DNA of 64,000 nucleotides from Microcebus murinus. Its lineage: Eukaryota > Chordata > Mammalia > Primates > Cheirogaleidae. Both the position numbers and the translations under genes were made by a program. Positions 33,860 through 46,927 of the stretch are shown piece after piece (positions within the stretch are counted from its first letter, which is position 1; each line of letters begins with the position of its first letter). The notes under the pieces were generated by a model. That model was not told the DNA's origin and searched no databases. It saw nothing but the letters and a program-made list of their open reading frames with translations. The DNA lies in assembly GCF_040939455.1 (NCBI RefSeq), contig NC_134112.1, forward strand, positions 68,031,001 to 68,095,000, given 5' to 3'.

Positions 33860-36040
33860 TTAAGAAAAGAAAAATAAATAAAAAGTAAAATTTTAAAAAC
33901 TCTATCTTCAGCTCATGAGAACTAGTATGGAAATTACTTTGATACTGATTTATTTTGTTCTAGGGAGGGGACTCTTCAGAAACACACTTCTCTTTGACAG
34001 CCTGTTGGTAATAACTTCCAATGGAACATTCTGCTCTCTTATTGGATGTATCATGTGTGTGAATTTCTCTTTTGCAACAACACAGTGGATCTGCACTCCA
34101 GACTTTAGCCAAGGAGCCGAAGCTTAAACTGACTGCTATTCAGAATCTGCCAAAGGATATTTGATATGAACTCAGAGAGGTAGCCAAAGGACCTATTACC
34201 AACCATTTTTTCTAAGGCAATGGTTTTGGAAAAGTGCTCTGAGAAGGACTACTGGATCCTTGGAGCTGACCAGAGACAGGGGTGGGGGAGTGAAGTATAG
34301 AGGGAAACTGAAAGGTGGGGTCTCAGGCTTCCTATGTCCTATCTTCAGCCAGAGCAGCTGTACTTTTATATGTCTAGCTTCTTAGTAAGCTGGAAAAATT
34401 TCTCCTGGTTTAAAACAGTTTGAATGACAGTTTTCTATAGCCTATCAGTTTTATCCCTTGTTGTAATTTAGATCACTCGAACGTAAGTATTTGGACTGTG
34501 TTCGCTTAGCTAGCCTTAGAAATACCATTAATGAATTATGTTTTGTTATCTTGTTTATATAAGGTGTGAAATAAAAAATAGTTAATGAAAAACATTTTTA
34601 CATTTTTCAAAATTACTTTGGAAAAGTCTATTATGTTATTATTCGATACCCCTTTTATGTAAGAAGGCATGTAGACAATTTCTCCTAGAACTTAGGATAA
34701 GAAAGAAGGTTTTTTTTTATTTTCCCTAGTGCAATCGACTTGAGATTTTTAATCAAGGAGAGCTAGATAGCCAATTAAGTTTCCATTTTTGCATTGTCTA
34801 CGAGGACACTCGGAGTCAAATTCAGTGCTCAATTTTTAGTAAGGATATTATATTTCAACCACTATTCTGCAAATATCTTTCCTTTTCATGGTTTGTGATC
34901 TCTATTTTCATATTTAATGACCTGTATACTTATGATCTACTTTTATTGTAAGCTGTCTTAAATCTTTTGACAATTAAATGGAGTATGCATTATAAATGAT
35001 ATTTAAAATGTCATAATCTTATAAATACTTTATCAAATATGACTCATAATTTCAACTAACTTGTTCATTGTTTGAATACAAATATTGGTATAAGTATTTG
35101 GTTAATAGGGTTTCATTTTACATATTAGAGCATTCTCTCCCACACTCCCACTCCCCTGCACCATCACTGTAGATTAGTGCACTTGCATTACAAAGGTCCC
35201 ATATGCCTCCAAAGCATGAAGACTGCTCACTCTAGGCCAGATACTTACCTTAAACATTTGCTTTTCTCCTCAGGAATAAACCACTGAAGGAAAGTGGGTT
35301 TACTAGTGCAGAGGGAGAAATAAGAGCAGAACCATGATGAAGAAAAATATTTTCCCAAGTTTCCAAACTTCATTGCACAGGGGAGAAAAGTGTGTGCATA
35401 TAAATATCAAATCTCTGTCTCTAGGGGAAATTAATTTTTGAAATTCACTGTGTATGCAAACTAAAGTGTACGATGTTTCCATAGGAAATGAAAAATTCAT
35501 TTCAATTACAGAGACAGGTGTTTTATTAGTCAAAAACCTATCTAGACAAGAATTGCAGGATCCTGTTAAGAGATCATTTTTCCACTTAATATTCCTAAAT
35601 AGTGGTGTAAAATCTTGTTTTCCATTATTTTACCTGCTGGTGAACACTGTCTGTGTTCTTTCTAGAATTAGTGGGCAGCCTACCTGTTTCTATACAGTTA
35701 GGTACTAAGATCTGGGAAAAAGACTTACTTTCCTGCTTTGTTCCTCTAATGGGGGATTGTGACATTTTGGGGTTGGGTGGAAACTCTGCAATTGGCTGCT
35801 TGAATGAGATACTTGAATCCCACTGAGGGAGTGGTTTGGGGGCCGCAAAGTTCTCCTTTGAAGCTGTAGTACGGACTTCTCCATTTCTTGGCAAGAACTG
35901 AAGGCCTGGAAATGATGGGAGATACAGGAAAAAGTAGACCTATACAGAATATTACAAAGTAAGATGTGCATTCCCTTCCTTATCAGAACTAGCAAAGCAA
36001 CTTAGAGCAAATGTAGTTTACTGTTTAGTCCTTCAGCCTT
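33860..36040. other. Unassigned non-coding DNA
   Basis: There is no gene and no named repeat that I can support across 2.2 kb. The stretch 33870-33900 is A-rich. Frames of 76-96 codons at 35303-35995 overlap on both strands and show no domain. Confidence 0.45.
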
Positions 36041-36044
36041 TAAG

Positions 36045-36320
36045 TCTTCATTCTTTCATTTAAGAAATATTTGTGGAATACCTATTTGGGCTGGGGATAG
36101 AGTGGTTAGCATAAAAGACATTTCCCTACTTTGATGAAGTTTAGAATCTAGTGGAGAGAAGTAGGAATTAAATAATTTTCACAAATACATATGCAAGTCA
36201 CACTCTAATATTTTAAAATCTCAAGTAACTTTGCTTAAATTGGGGGTAAATGTGGTCGTATGGGAATTCAGCTCAAACTTGAAGGTGAGCAGGTAAGAAG
36301 TGAGAGGTAAAATATTTCAA
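36045..36320 (-). repeat. L2 LINE 3' end, antisense
   Basis: 'cattctttcatttaagaaat', 'atttgtggaatacctatttg', 'ggggatagagtggttagcat' and 'tttagaatctagtggagaga' give the antisense L2 terminus in order. Confidence 0.75.
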
Positions 36321-36324
36321 GCTT

Positions 36325-37270
36325 ATTGTGCTTTGCCTTAATCTTTTTCTAAATACTAAATTTCAAATATAATGGGTACTTTTCAAATTACCATAAAGAT
36401 GACAAAATGAGGAATCATTTAAAAAATGAAAATAAAAAAAACAAAATAAAAGTCTTTCATGTCATCCTCCATTACACTTGCAACAGTAGTTTCAAAGGTC
36501 ATGACATTTGTGTACAATTTGCACTTTGATCTTTTTACTATTATTTTTTTGGAATGCTAAAGGGCAAGTCTTCTTATTAAATTCTTAGATCTTACTTTTG
36601 AGGAATTCCTTGGAAAACCAAAGGTGAAATAAACGGAGACTATTTTCCTCGATTGCCAAAAACCTTGGCATTTTGAATGTTGTCAGCTTTTCCTGAAAGA
36701 TTATCAGGCTAAGATTTTTCTAGAACTGACTTTTGGTCTCCCAGGACTATCATTTATTCTATCTTTGAGAAACATCTTCGATGCAGGATCATTTGTCTTC
36801 AATAGCTTTCAGATCTTGACATGTTTTAATTGTGGTTCATCAACCTTCTATTGATTGTTTTATGGCCTGAAGCTGAACTCCTCTTTCAACCTTGCAGAGA
36901 AAACATCACGGGAATTCAGCACAGAATGGTAATGCTTGTCTTGTGGATTATCATAATACAAATTTGTCTTCCTTTGCATTATTCCCACTTCTAAATTTTG
37001 CACTTGAATGACTTGTATACAGTCATTTTAGCAGACAGTTATATGCACACATGTTGTATTTATGAATATATGAATGTCTAAGCATCCAGACAAAATACAA
37101 AAACTGCAGTCAATTATTCAAATGCTTTGTCTGCATGAGGCCAAACATGTAGAAGTTCGCCTTTACCTGCTTACTACCCCATGCTTGAAACTGTGAGAAG
37201 ACATCAAAACCAAACTTAGTATCTAGGGAGACCAGATCTTACAGCTCCAATCCCAACAACGTTGTGCTAA
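36325..37270. other. Unassigned non-coding DNA containing the source of a templated copy
   Basis: No gene is seen. Positions 36754-36824 recur with 5 differences at 37414-37484. Confidence 0.5.
36754..36824 (+). repeat. 71-bp direct duplicate, source copy
   Basis: It matches 37414-37484 at 66 of 71 positions in the same orientation. This copy lies in continuous unassigned sequence, while the other interrupts an LTR, so this is the likely template. Confidence 0.93.
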
Positions 37271-37277
37271 GCCCTCT

Positions 37278-37795
37278 GTTATGGGTTGAACTGTATTCTA
37301 TCAAGATTCATATGTTGAAGTCCCAACCCCAGTACTCCAGAATATGACCTTATTTGGAAAAAGGGTCATTGTAGATGTAATTAGTTAAAATGAGGTCATG
37401 CTGGAGTAGGCTCTTATTCTATCTTTGAGAAACATCTTCAATGAAGGATCATTTGTCTTCAGTAGCTTTTAAATCTTGACATGTAGGCTGGGCTCCTAAT
37501 CTGACTGCTGTCCTTATAAAATGGGGAGATTTGGACACTGACTCACATGTACAAGGAGAAGGCCGTGTGAAGATGAAGGCAGAGATAGGGTAATGCTTTT
37601 ACAGGATGAGGAATGCCAAAGATTGTTAGTATACCACCAGAAGCGAGGCACCAAGTATGAAACAGCTCCTTCCTCACTGTCTTCAGAAGGAACCAAACTG
37701 GCAGACACCTTGATCTCAGCCTCTAGACCAGTGAGATAATACATTTCTGTCATTTCAACCCCCCAGTTTGTGGTCTTTTGTTATTGCCATGTTGT
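37278..37795 (+). mobile_element. MLT1-like LTR (ERVL-MaLR), sense, with an internal insert
   Basis: 'gattcatatgttgaagtccc', 'atgaccttatttggaaaaag', 'gtccttataaaatggggaga', 'gtgtgaagatgaaggcagag', 'gccaaagattgttagtatac' and 'gacaccttgatctcagcctc' follow the MaLR LTR order. The LTR is interrupted at 37413-37482 by a foreign 70-bp segment. A 7-bp 'gtaggct' occurs on both sides of that insert (37406-37412 and 37483-37489). It is a solo LTR with no internal region. Confidence 0.9.
37414..37484 (+). repeat. 71-bp direct duplicate, inserted copy
   Basis: This is a copy of 36754-36824 inserted in the LTR. It has no poly(A), no transposon ends and a 7-bp flanking direct repeat of target sequence. 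Confidence 0.93.
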
Positions 37796-37799
37796 AGTG

Positions 37800-39030
37800 G
37801 CCCCCATTTCAGTTGGTCCATCAGGGCTAGTCAAGTCTTCAAGCCCCTTAATTAAGCAAATTTTACCTACATTGTAGCTCCCTGCTGGGAACTTCCAGCT
37901 TCCTTCTGTGACTCTCAGTACCTCCTTCCTCCACTTCCCCTTCCTCTTATGGAATATATATTTATTCCCTTCCAGCTTTTCCCACACCTCTCTACCCAAC
38001 TGCTTCCCTCCCTCATTCTTTACTAGTTTTCTTGGATTATGCCTTGCAAAAGCCCTTTCATCTTCTCTAAGTATTTCTTTGGATTTTTCATTTTAAATAA
38101 ACACTGATGGGTTTTAATCCTAAGTATTGGCACAAACATACTTTGAAATCCAACAGCATGAAATAATGTTTCGTAGCCAATATCATGTCTTTGATTCTTC
38201 CTCTATTCTTTTCTCCCCCTCGTGCCTACTGTTTCTGTCCATCCCCTTCGTAGTCCTCAAGTCATGGATTCATCACTATTCTGCAGGCCTTTCATGTGCC
38301 ATTCATGTGACTGTGTCACATGACCCTGTGTATTCACTTTCCTTCTTACCAGGCCAGACTTCTTGGTGTGTATCTTCAGTGGCATCCTAAAATTGTCTGC
38401 AGTCTAGATTTTCTGACATGTCTGTAATTAATGATAATCACATTGCCTATTTTTCTATTCCAATTTTGTTGGATAAAGTGACAAAATATTAATAGTACTG
38501 TTGGGTCCTATATCCACTCATGGTGTCTAATCTCAGCAGGGCCCTTGCTATTGTCTAGCCATTATGGCATTTTTATTCTGTTCTGTTCTCTTCTCCCCTC
38601 AAATATGGCTCAGGTCTTTTCCTTCCTCTTGTCTTCCACTTGGGTGAACTTGAGCATATATGACATAGTGCCTTTAGTGTGTAAAGATGGAGCTCATTGT
38701 ATTCCTTCCACAAAAAACTCTATTCTTTGTATTCCTCATAAGTATCTATGCAGTCAGCCATTGCAAGCCTTCAAATTTGAACACAGATTTACTTTTCTGG
38801 GAATATTTGCAATATATATCTTGTACTATAGTTTAAGTACAATATATGCCATAACCCAAATATGCTTTAAATTTTCCCAACTTCATGCCTCTGTTAATAT
38901 TTCATGCTTATGAATGCATCTATTTTTCATTCCCTGTCTTGTCTATAAGGGTTATCAGGAAAACAATCCAGCCATTGTTAATATGACAAGAATAGTTACA
39001 TGGCTGGATACTTTGTGGACAGCCTTTTTA
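37800..39030. other. Unassigned non-coding DNA, pyrimidine-rich in part
   Basis: No gene is supported. The pyrimidine-rich part 37870-38100 and the 122-codon frame 38545-38913 (+) show no domain or family. The second half, especially 38540-38960, may be a decayed L2 but I cannot align it with confidence. Confidence 0.4.
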
Positions 39031-39034
39031 TGTC

Positions 39035-39300
39035 AAACAATTTTCACCTTTTAAAACCCATCTCAAATGCTGCTACCTCTTCATCAAGCTGGTAGTGATT
39101 TTTTTCCCTTTTATGACATAGATTTTAAACATATTATGGCAATTCTTTTATTATTATAAAGTATGCATTCACTTTGCTATGTTAATAGATTCTAAGCTTT
39201 TTTACAGCAGGCATGTAATCTTATTAATCTTTCTATCTCATATGTTGCCTGCATATAATAGTTATAAAATAACTAGGGTTAAATAAATGATTTAAAATGG
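39035..39300 (+). repeat. L2 LINE 3' end, sense
   Basis: 'cccatctcaaatgctgctac', 'ctcttcatcaagctggtagt', 'ttaatagattctaagctttt' and 'ttacagcaggcatgtaatct' match the end of L2 in order, with loss of the terminal tail repeat. Confidence 0.65.
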
Positions 39301-39304
39301 ACCA

Positions 39305-40255
39305 TTGAATAATTATAGCCACATAACTAGGCACATGCTTAATTATTCACCCAGATATCTGGAGATATTTAAGCATGGTAATGTCAGCATTGAAATCTCA
39401 CTTTTTTAGAGATGATAGAATAATCTTTCAAAACAAACCAAAACCAAACCAAGAAAGCATACACACAAAAAAATTAAGGAATCTAACATATGAAGGTCAA
39501 CTTTTATAACCAGAGTGTTTTAGTTTTCCTTACTGTAAATCATTAATACTTCCTAATTCAAAGAGAAATTTTGAGAATAAATGAGAAAACAGGACTGTTG
39601 CTTTTTCAGTATGTAGGTAAGTAAAGGTGTAAAAAGCTGTCAAAAGTATATACCCTTTTGGTGTGTATGTCTATGATACATTTTGTAGATTTACTCTGAA
39701 CACTGTTTATTGTTTCCCAGAGGATTTTCAGCATAGGCATTCCTTTCCTTTATTCTATCTGCATCAAGATACACTAACATAATTTTGAGAAATGCAAATA
39801 CAAAACCAGGAGGATAAATTCTTGACTTCTCTGTTCTGTAACCTCAAAAAAGCAACAGTGCATAAAACGCTGTGACTTGGGAACACAAAAAGAGATTCAT
39901 GCCAAACATTCTGTTCTACTTTTTTTTTTTAAACACAGTCATGGCTGCTGTATCTATGCTTTTGTGTATTACTCATCTTTTCTGAGGTATGCCTTGGAAT
40001 TGCTAGTGTACCTCTCTCCACTTAATCATAACTCTCCTTATGTTTTTAAATCTCTCTTATTCTTGCTTTAATATGCTCTTATTATATGCTTATTAATATG
40101 GTTTAATACTCTCTTATTCTTGCTGCCTGAATTGGAAGAAGGAACTAGAGTGGGCCTACAAAGGAGTTTGTTTGGGTTGTAACACTTAACAGTTTATTTT
40201 TGTACAGTCCTGAGTCATATATTGTTGACTTGATAGGCTTTTTATTGTTAAACAA
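39305..40255. other. Unassigned non-coding DNA
   Basis: No gene is seen. A 16-bp direct repeat, 'ctctcttattcttgct', occurs at 40052 and 40109, 57 bp apart. Confidence 0.45.
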
Positions 40256-40261
40256 AGAAGC

Positions 40262-40496
40262 AATGTGCTTTTGAATTGCATAAATCTAAATTTGAATTCC
40301 AATTCTACCATTTGTCCCCAGTGACTTGAGCAAAATGCTTCACCTCTCTCAGCCTCAATTTTCTTATCTTTAAAGAGGAAATAATAGCATTTATTTTGTG
40401 GTGATGCTGGGAGTTTTAAATAAATTCAGGTATGTAAAGCATATAGCACAGTGCCTGGCACATAGTTGGTGCTTAATAAATGGTGAGTATTATTCT
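40262..40496 (+). repeat. MIR SINE, sense, near full length
   Basis: Clear MIR order: 'gaattccaattctaccattt', 'gcttcacctctctcagcctc', 'aattttcttatctttaaaga', 'gcatatagcacagtgcctgg' and 'cacatagttggtgcttaata'. Confidence 0.93.
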
Positions 40497-40499
40497 GTT

Positions 40500-41831
40500 T
40501 CTGCTTAGGGAAACATGTGACAATAATTTTCATATAAATGCCACATGTTTCATTGACCATAAATTCTCTTTTTGTAATGCTAAGTATTCATAATTACTAA
40601 TCAAGGTTAGCTCATGTCACTTGCACCACTTTTCCCTCCAACTCCAACTTACTTTTGGAAGTTGCTTTTTCTGGGAAGATGGAGACGTGCTCCTGAGTTT
40701 CATGACCAGTGCAAGTAGAGTGGGGAGGGGACAAACATGCTGTCTCTTCTATGCAATTCTTACATAACTTGCCATATTCCATCGTCTTTTTGTCTTTTAT
40801 CTCCCCAGGGTGCCTGCTGAGAAAGAAACCATCTTTAGTGCCAAACACAGGAACAAGGTCTGCTGTGAAGTTTAGACAAAGAACAACGTAACTTCTTACA
40901 CACTAACATCTTGGGTCCACCCAGGATTAGACATCATCATGGACTTAACGCCTTAGGAGAGGAGAGGAAGTACTTAGTATCCTCTTGAGAAAAATCTTTT
41001 TAGGTACCCTAATTTGTTTTTCCAGATGTTTGATGCTATATCATTTTGAAGAGATTTCCCTTTTCGTTTGTAAGAAATAAAGTTTATGCAGGACATCTAA
41101 ACTTTGGCTCACATAAGTGGGGCACTATAGGATTTTACACAGATTAAAAGTCAGAATCTGAGGCTTAAAGTATCAACCTTGCAAAATGTTTTGTGACTAC
41201 AGATACAGAGGAATTGAGAGCAATTTAAAAACTTGGGAGGATAATGGTTATAATTTCAAATTTTCCAGGATCATGGTAAATCAAAATAAAAACACCTTTA
41301 TTCTCTTCAGGGCCTTCTGGTAACACCTGCTGCACCTCCCATTCCAAACACGTCTCAAATGGGGATGATTTTGTAACAGAATTTCAAAAGCCCAGCTTCT
41401 GGATAAAATTTTCTATCACATTTTATAGGAAGATGACGTGGCTACCAAACTTCATCACATCATAAGAAGAAGGTGACAAGCAAGGTTGGGTTTCATGCCT
41501 TTACCAGGCACTGGATAAATACCAAAAAATATATCAAATTTATCAGATCATATGGTTATCACAAATAATGCATCTTTTTAAAAACCACTGTATTTGATCC
41601 TACGTAGAATTAGTAATTTTAAAAACAAATACTATCCATATATATTCTTATATATGCATAGAAAATATTTGGAAGTATAGCCAAGAAACTGTTAAGAATG
41701 GTTTCCATTGGGGTTTGGTTGAGAAAGGAAATTTTAAAAATTTTCATTTTAAACGATTGTATTGTTTGAATTTTTACTGTGTCCTTGTATATATTATACA
41801 CATACAGATACATACTAGTTTATGGAAATTT

Positions 41832-41869
<38 letters not shown>

Positions 41870-42555
41870 GTCTGTAATGTAAATAAATGCAAGGCAAACA
41901 TGATCTGCATTATGCTTTCCTGTTCTTTGAAGTCTTCAATTACCCCAAACTGTGGGATATTTCAGACCATATAATGCTTTGGATTCATCTGTCACTCTGG
42001 TTTCTTTCTCACTCTTTCCCCTTTGAGGTTTACTCACTTTTGATTTAAAAAATCCTTTTGTCCCCTCCTAAGGCAGAACAGTTTATCTCTCTCTCTCTTT
42101 TTGAAAAACATGTTAGGTAGGATTGGTCTAGCCTAAAACCTCGTGTTCTCTAAGTAACTTATGAAGGTATTTTCTTAAACAATAGGTAAGTACCACTTCT
42201 ATGATAATACAAACATATTTTTTTACATAGAAAGGTTATGAATAGTTTTGTGGAGAGTGAGGTACAGGAGAGGCTTCTGAAACATCAGATAGTTTGTTGC
42301 AGCTGTGGTGATAGGTGATACTAGGCTGGCGTCCAGGTTTGCTGGTGTTGACTAGAGTAAGAGAGACTTGTCTTAGAAGAGCTGCCCAGAATCTGGGCAG
42401 AATATTAAATCAGGAACTCTAGCCCAAAGGGTAAGGCATACAACCAGATTTCAAATGGGTAGAATTAGTCTTTAGAAATGTCAGAAACTCAGTTACTGAC
42501 ACAAATTTGTCATCAGGATAAAAAAAAAGAAAATGTGATCATAATAAAGAAGTAG
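40500..42555. other. Unassigned non-coding DNA
   Basis: No gene is seen. The region includes a TA microsatellite listed separately and a 10-base CT repeat at 42090-42101. Confidence 0.45.
41832..41869. repeat. (TA)n microsatellite
   Basis: TA repeats are interrupted once by 'cat'. Length polymorphism is likely. Confidence 0.95.
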
Positions 42556-42559
42556 GCTC

Positions 42560-42722
42560 TACATTCCCAGTCTGGGGTGCAAATTGAAATCACGTGGGGA
42601 GCTTCACAACTGTGATTCCAGATTCCCACCCTAGCTTTGGATTTGATTGGTCTGGGGTGTGAGCTGGGCCTTGGGCTTACCTAGGAGTTTCTAAAATGCA
42701 GCTGACATTGAGAACCACTGTA
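42560..42722 (+). mobile_element. MER20 hAT-Charlie DNA transposon
   Basis: 'cagtctggggtgcaaattga', 'aatcacgtggggagcttcac', 'gattggtctggggtgtgagc' and 'gctgacattgagaaccactg' match MER20 in order. Both ends are imperfect inverted repeats. It has no coding capacity. Confidence 0.9.
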
Positions 42723-42724
42723 CT

Positions 42725-43718
42725 GGGTTGTATTAATGCCAAATCACCCAGTAAGATTACCATGAGAAGCTGAGGCTACAGATGAGTGTGCAGTGGGCTC
42801 AGCAGTGGGGAACAAAGAGCCGTAGATGGGGAGGTGAAGGGCAGGGAGCCAGACATATCACTGAAAATGGGCTTAAGAGAGTCCAAATGTCTTCAATAGG
42901 CTTTGTGCCTCATTAGAGGTGAACTGGAGCTAAGACTAGAACCCGGACCACATGTTTTCCCTCATTTTACCTGAGGCTCTCTGTGCCAGTGCACCATAGC
43001 GTTTAGTTTCAACAGCTCAGCTCTCTCCAAATTTCTGTCACCTTCTTATAGTTACTAGCTGTTCATCCTTTCTCCTATTTTGCTGTGATTATTACCCTCA
43101 CTTAATTGTATAAAGAATTAAGGATTCAAGAATCCCTATGTGACAAAGTGGAGATTAAGCTCAAGCAATTGGTCCGAATGAAGTATGATAACACCTTTTT
43201 TGGCTTTGAAATTTCTTACAGTACTAGGAAGGATCAATATAAAAATTGCTATTAAAGTGTCTTGTCCTTGGCTAAGGAATATGACATACCTTTATGGTCT
43301 TTCAATATTTATGAATCCTGGAATAATAATGTACATAAATTAGAAAGGGACACAGCAAAGGACCAAAATTTATTTTGGGCCCAATTGTCTAGCTATTCAC
43401 ACTTTTCACCCTCATAAATTTATTATTAAGCATCAAAAGATTTAGTGATTTTATTTTACTTTTACTTCTCAGAAAAATATTATAGAAAAGAGCCAAAATG
43501 GGTATTTAATAATGTTTTAATAATGAACAGAAATTTTCATTTTTGTGCTATAATACTTATAGAAAAATCTCATAAGCTCATTAAGTTGATTATATATACT
43601 TATGGTACTATTTTTATTGGAATGAATATTCAGTGTTTTCCTATTTCCTTATTGCCTCTTTAATTATGAACTTTTCTGAGGTTGTAGATATAGCCACAGC
43701 TGCTTTTTATTTTAAAAT
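42725..43718. other. Unassigned non-coding DNA
   Basis: There is no gene and no named repeat that I can support. Confidence 0.45.
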
Positions 43719-43721
43719 TTA

Positions 43722-44775
<1,054 letters not shown>

Positions 44776-44779
44776 TCAC

Positions 44780-44945
44780 TGTATCTCAGAACTGAAAGGG
44801 ATCTGACAATCTCGTATCCCAACACTTTATTTTTTACAGATGAGACAAAAGAAGCCTAGAGAAGGGAGGAGATTTACCCACCATCACATGGTTAATCGGT
44901 GACTCTCAACTCTTGATTGAATCTATCACCATTGCCATCACATTA
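44780..44945 (-). repeat. MIR3 SINE, antisense
   Basis: 'gaactgaaagggatctgaca', 'ttttacagatgagacaaaag', 'aagcctagagaagggaggag' and 'catcacatggttaatcggtg' follow the antisense MIR3 order. Confidence 0.8.
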
Positions 44946-44949
44946 TATT

Positions 44950-45560
44950 GTCAAATTCTTTACAAGGATAAGACTAAAAAAATCATCAGTTAACTTCCTC
45001 CCCCACGTTTGAACTTGTAAAATGAACAAACAAAGGAATTTGCTGCCTGTTGGCACTTTGCATCTGGGCAGCTCTAACTAATTGGCGGATCCTCTGCTTG
45101 AGTTTCTATGTAGACTTTCTTCTTTGACAATTAGCATATTAGAAAGCAAAAATATTTGCAGCCTTATTTAAATCTTCTAATTAATAGTCATTATTATTTT
45201 TAATATAATCTGATTGCATTACAAACATTGGAGAAAACAATTAAGGTAAGCTGAGAGAGAGAAAACCTGTCACAATCAGCCCACTGCTGATCTCTTCTGG
45301 ATCATTCCATATTGTGGATACTTCCCTGGATCAAAAAAGATCATTCTCCCAGTCTCCTCATCTAGGTTGTATGGTATGTGATTGTGTCCACATAGCCTAA
45401 AAGAAATACTCTATATTAAATGATCATAGCAGTAAAAATTCAGTCTCATTGCAACATTGCAGAAAGACCAAGTTACAGGACGTAAAATGAATGGAAAGGG
45501 AAATGTGCATAAATGAGGAAATGTGTCTTGGTCTACAGCCAGAACTTTTGCTAAACAAAC
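44950..45560. other. Unassigned non-coding DNA
   Basis: There is no gene and no named repeat that I can support. Confidence 0.45.
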
Positions 45561-45565
45561 TTTAA

Positions 45566-45937
45566 GTGGTTAAGATGATTTTGTATTGCTTTCTTCACAT
45601 CCCTCCTTTCCTCTTATTATTTCTATCAACAGCCACTCATTTTTGGCTTGATATCTGGCCTGTCTGGTTCTCAGTTCTGTGTTGCTGGAACCATTTGGTC
45701 CCCAGGCTCTATCCAGACTGTCTGCACCTCCCTTCCCTTCTCCTTATAGGTCTCTCCCGCTTCCCTACATCTCTCCTCCTAGCCCGACTGGCCCTCCTAG
45801 GATCAGTCATGGTCCTGGCTGGCTACAGGAAGAATTCAAGCCCTTCTTTTTTTAACTCAGTACTAGAAAACTTATCCCAACTCATCCTTGTTAATCATAT
45901 AGCCCTAACCCAAGACTCCTCTTCTAACCAAGAGTAA
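45566..45937 (+). other. Open frame of 123 codons, hydrophobic, unknown origin
   Basis: The frame starts at an ATG (45566) and ends in TAA (45935-45937). Its first ~90 residues are leucine-rich and hydrophobic, with stretches such as IPPFLLLFLSTATHFWLDIW, followed by a more polar end. The DNA under it is pyrimidine-rich, which by itself gives leucine, serine and proline. No promoter, no splice signal I trust and no family match support a gene. It could be a decayed piece of a transposable element. MIR copies follow directly. I do not call it a gene. Confidence 0.25.
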
Positions 45938-45954
45938 TTTTTCAGAATAGGGGT

Positions 45955-46153
45955 CACAATACAGAAGATAAGCTTCTGGGCTTTGGAGACAGGCAGACCT
46001 AAAAATCCAACTCCAATTCTTACTACCTCTTTGACATCAGGCAAAATACTTTCTAAGTCTCAGTGTATGCCTCTTAGAGTAAGAAGATGCCTAAATTAGG
46101 TAAATAATGCAATTAATCTGCCAGAGAGTAAGCATCAATATTTGGTGTTTATT
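45955..46153 (+). repeat. MIR SINE, sense
   Basis: 'ttggagacaggcagacctaa', 'ttcttactacctctttgaca', 'tcaggcaaaatactttctaa' and 'gtctcagtgtatgcctctta' give the MIR order, with a weak 3' end. Confidence 0.75.
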
Positions 46154-46164
46154 AGGTGTGGGGC

Positions 46165-46360
46165 AGGAGAGTGTGGATGATAGAAGCTTGGGTGGCAGGC
46201 AGACATTATGTTTGAATCCCAACACGATCCATCACAAATTACTTTCTTCTCAGAGCCTCAATTTTCTCATCTGCAAAATGAAATTAATAATAGGGCCTTT
46301 TTTTTAATTTACAGAGGGTTTAATGAGTTAATAGTTCTAAATCACTTGGCACTTTGTGGT
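46165..46360 (+). repeat. MIR SINE, sense (second, adjacent)
   Basis: 'agcttgggtggcaggcagac', 'ttgaatcccaacacgatcca', 'gagcctcaattttctcatct', 'gcaaaatgaaattaataata' and 'gagttaatag' give a second MIR in the same orientation, ten or so bases after the first. Confidence 0.8.
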
Positions 46361-46364
46361 ATAT

Positions 46365-46920
46365 CTGGAGAGAGGATGCAAGAAAGTGAGCTCACGCTAC
46401 ACTATATTGCCTCCCTCTGGATTCTAGCCCAAGCTGCTTTGCCATGAAGCCTGGGTCACTCTCTTGAGGGTCTCTCAGAGGCTAAGTGTGTAATTGAAGA
46501 ACTGGAGGAGATCTGCACTCATTCATCCATCCATTTATTTATTTATGCAAAAAATCTATATTATTCACTATTGCCATCCTTTCTTTGACCTCTGTGTGTT
46601 GGACTTTCAGAACTGACAGCTGGACCTGTCTCCAGAGTCTCCTGCCTCTCCCCAGGCAAGCTTAATTTAAAGTCCTCAACAACTTTCAGCCTTCCCTGTC
46701 CTGCTGTGGTTACTGGGGTCATATCTGAAGGCCACTGACCCCCTAGGCATGTCCTCTCCACCTGTACTTAGTTGACTAATTTTAAACCAGAAAATTTTTG
46801 CCTTTAAACTAATGTTTGCTCACTCCACCTCTAAAGTTATTTCTCCCTTATTTTCATCTTTCAGGTCCAGGTTCTTGTGCCATCCAATATGACAATGAAC
46901 TAATCTGATAAACTATTATG
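46365..46920. other. Unassigned non-coding DNA
   Basis: No gene is seen. The 46560-46760 part is richer in GC and holds a 66-codon minus-strand frame without a recognised product. Confidence 0.4.
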
Positions 46921-46927
46921 AGCTGAT

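Noticed and set aside
45566..45937. Possible retroviral envelope-like remnant
   Set aside because: The hydrophobic text is explained by pyrimidine-rich DNA. No conserved cysteine pattern or flanking LTR or pol sequence supports it.
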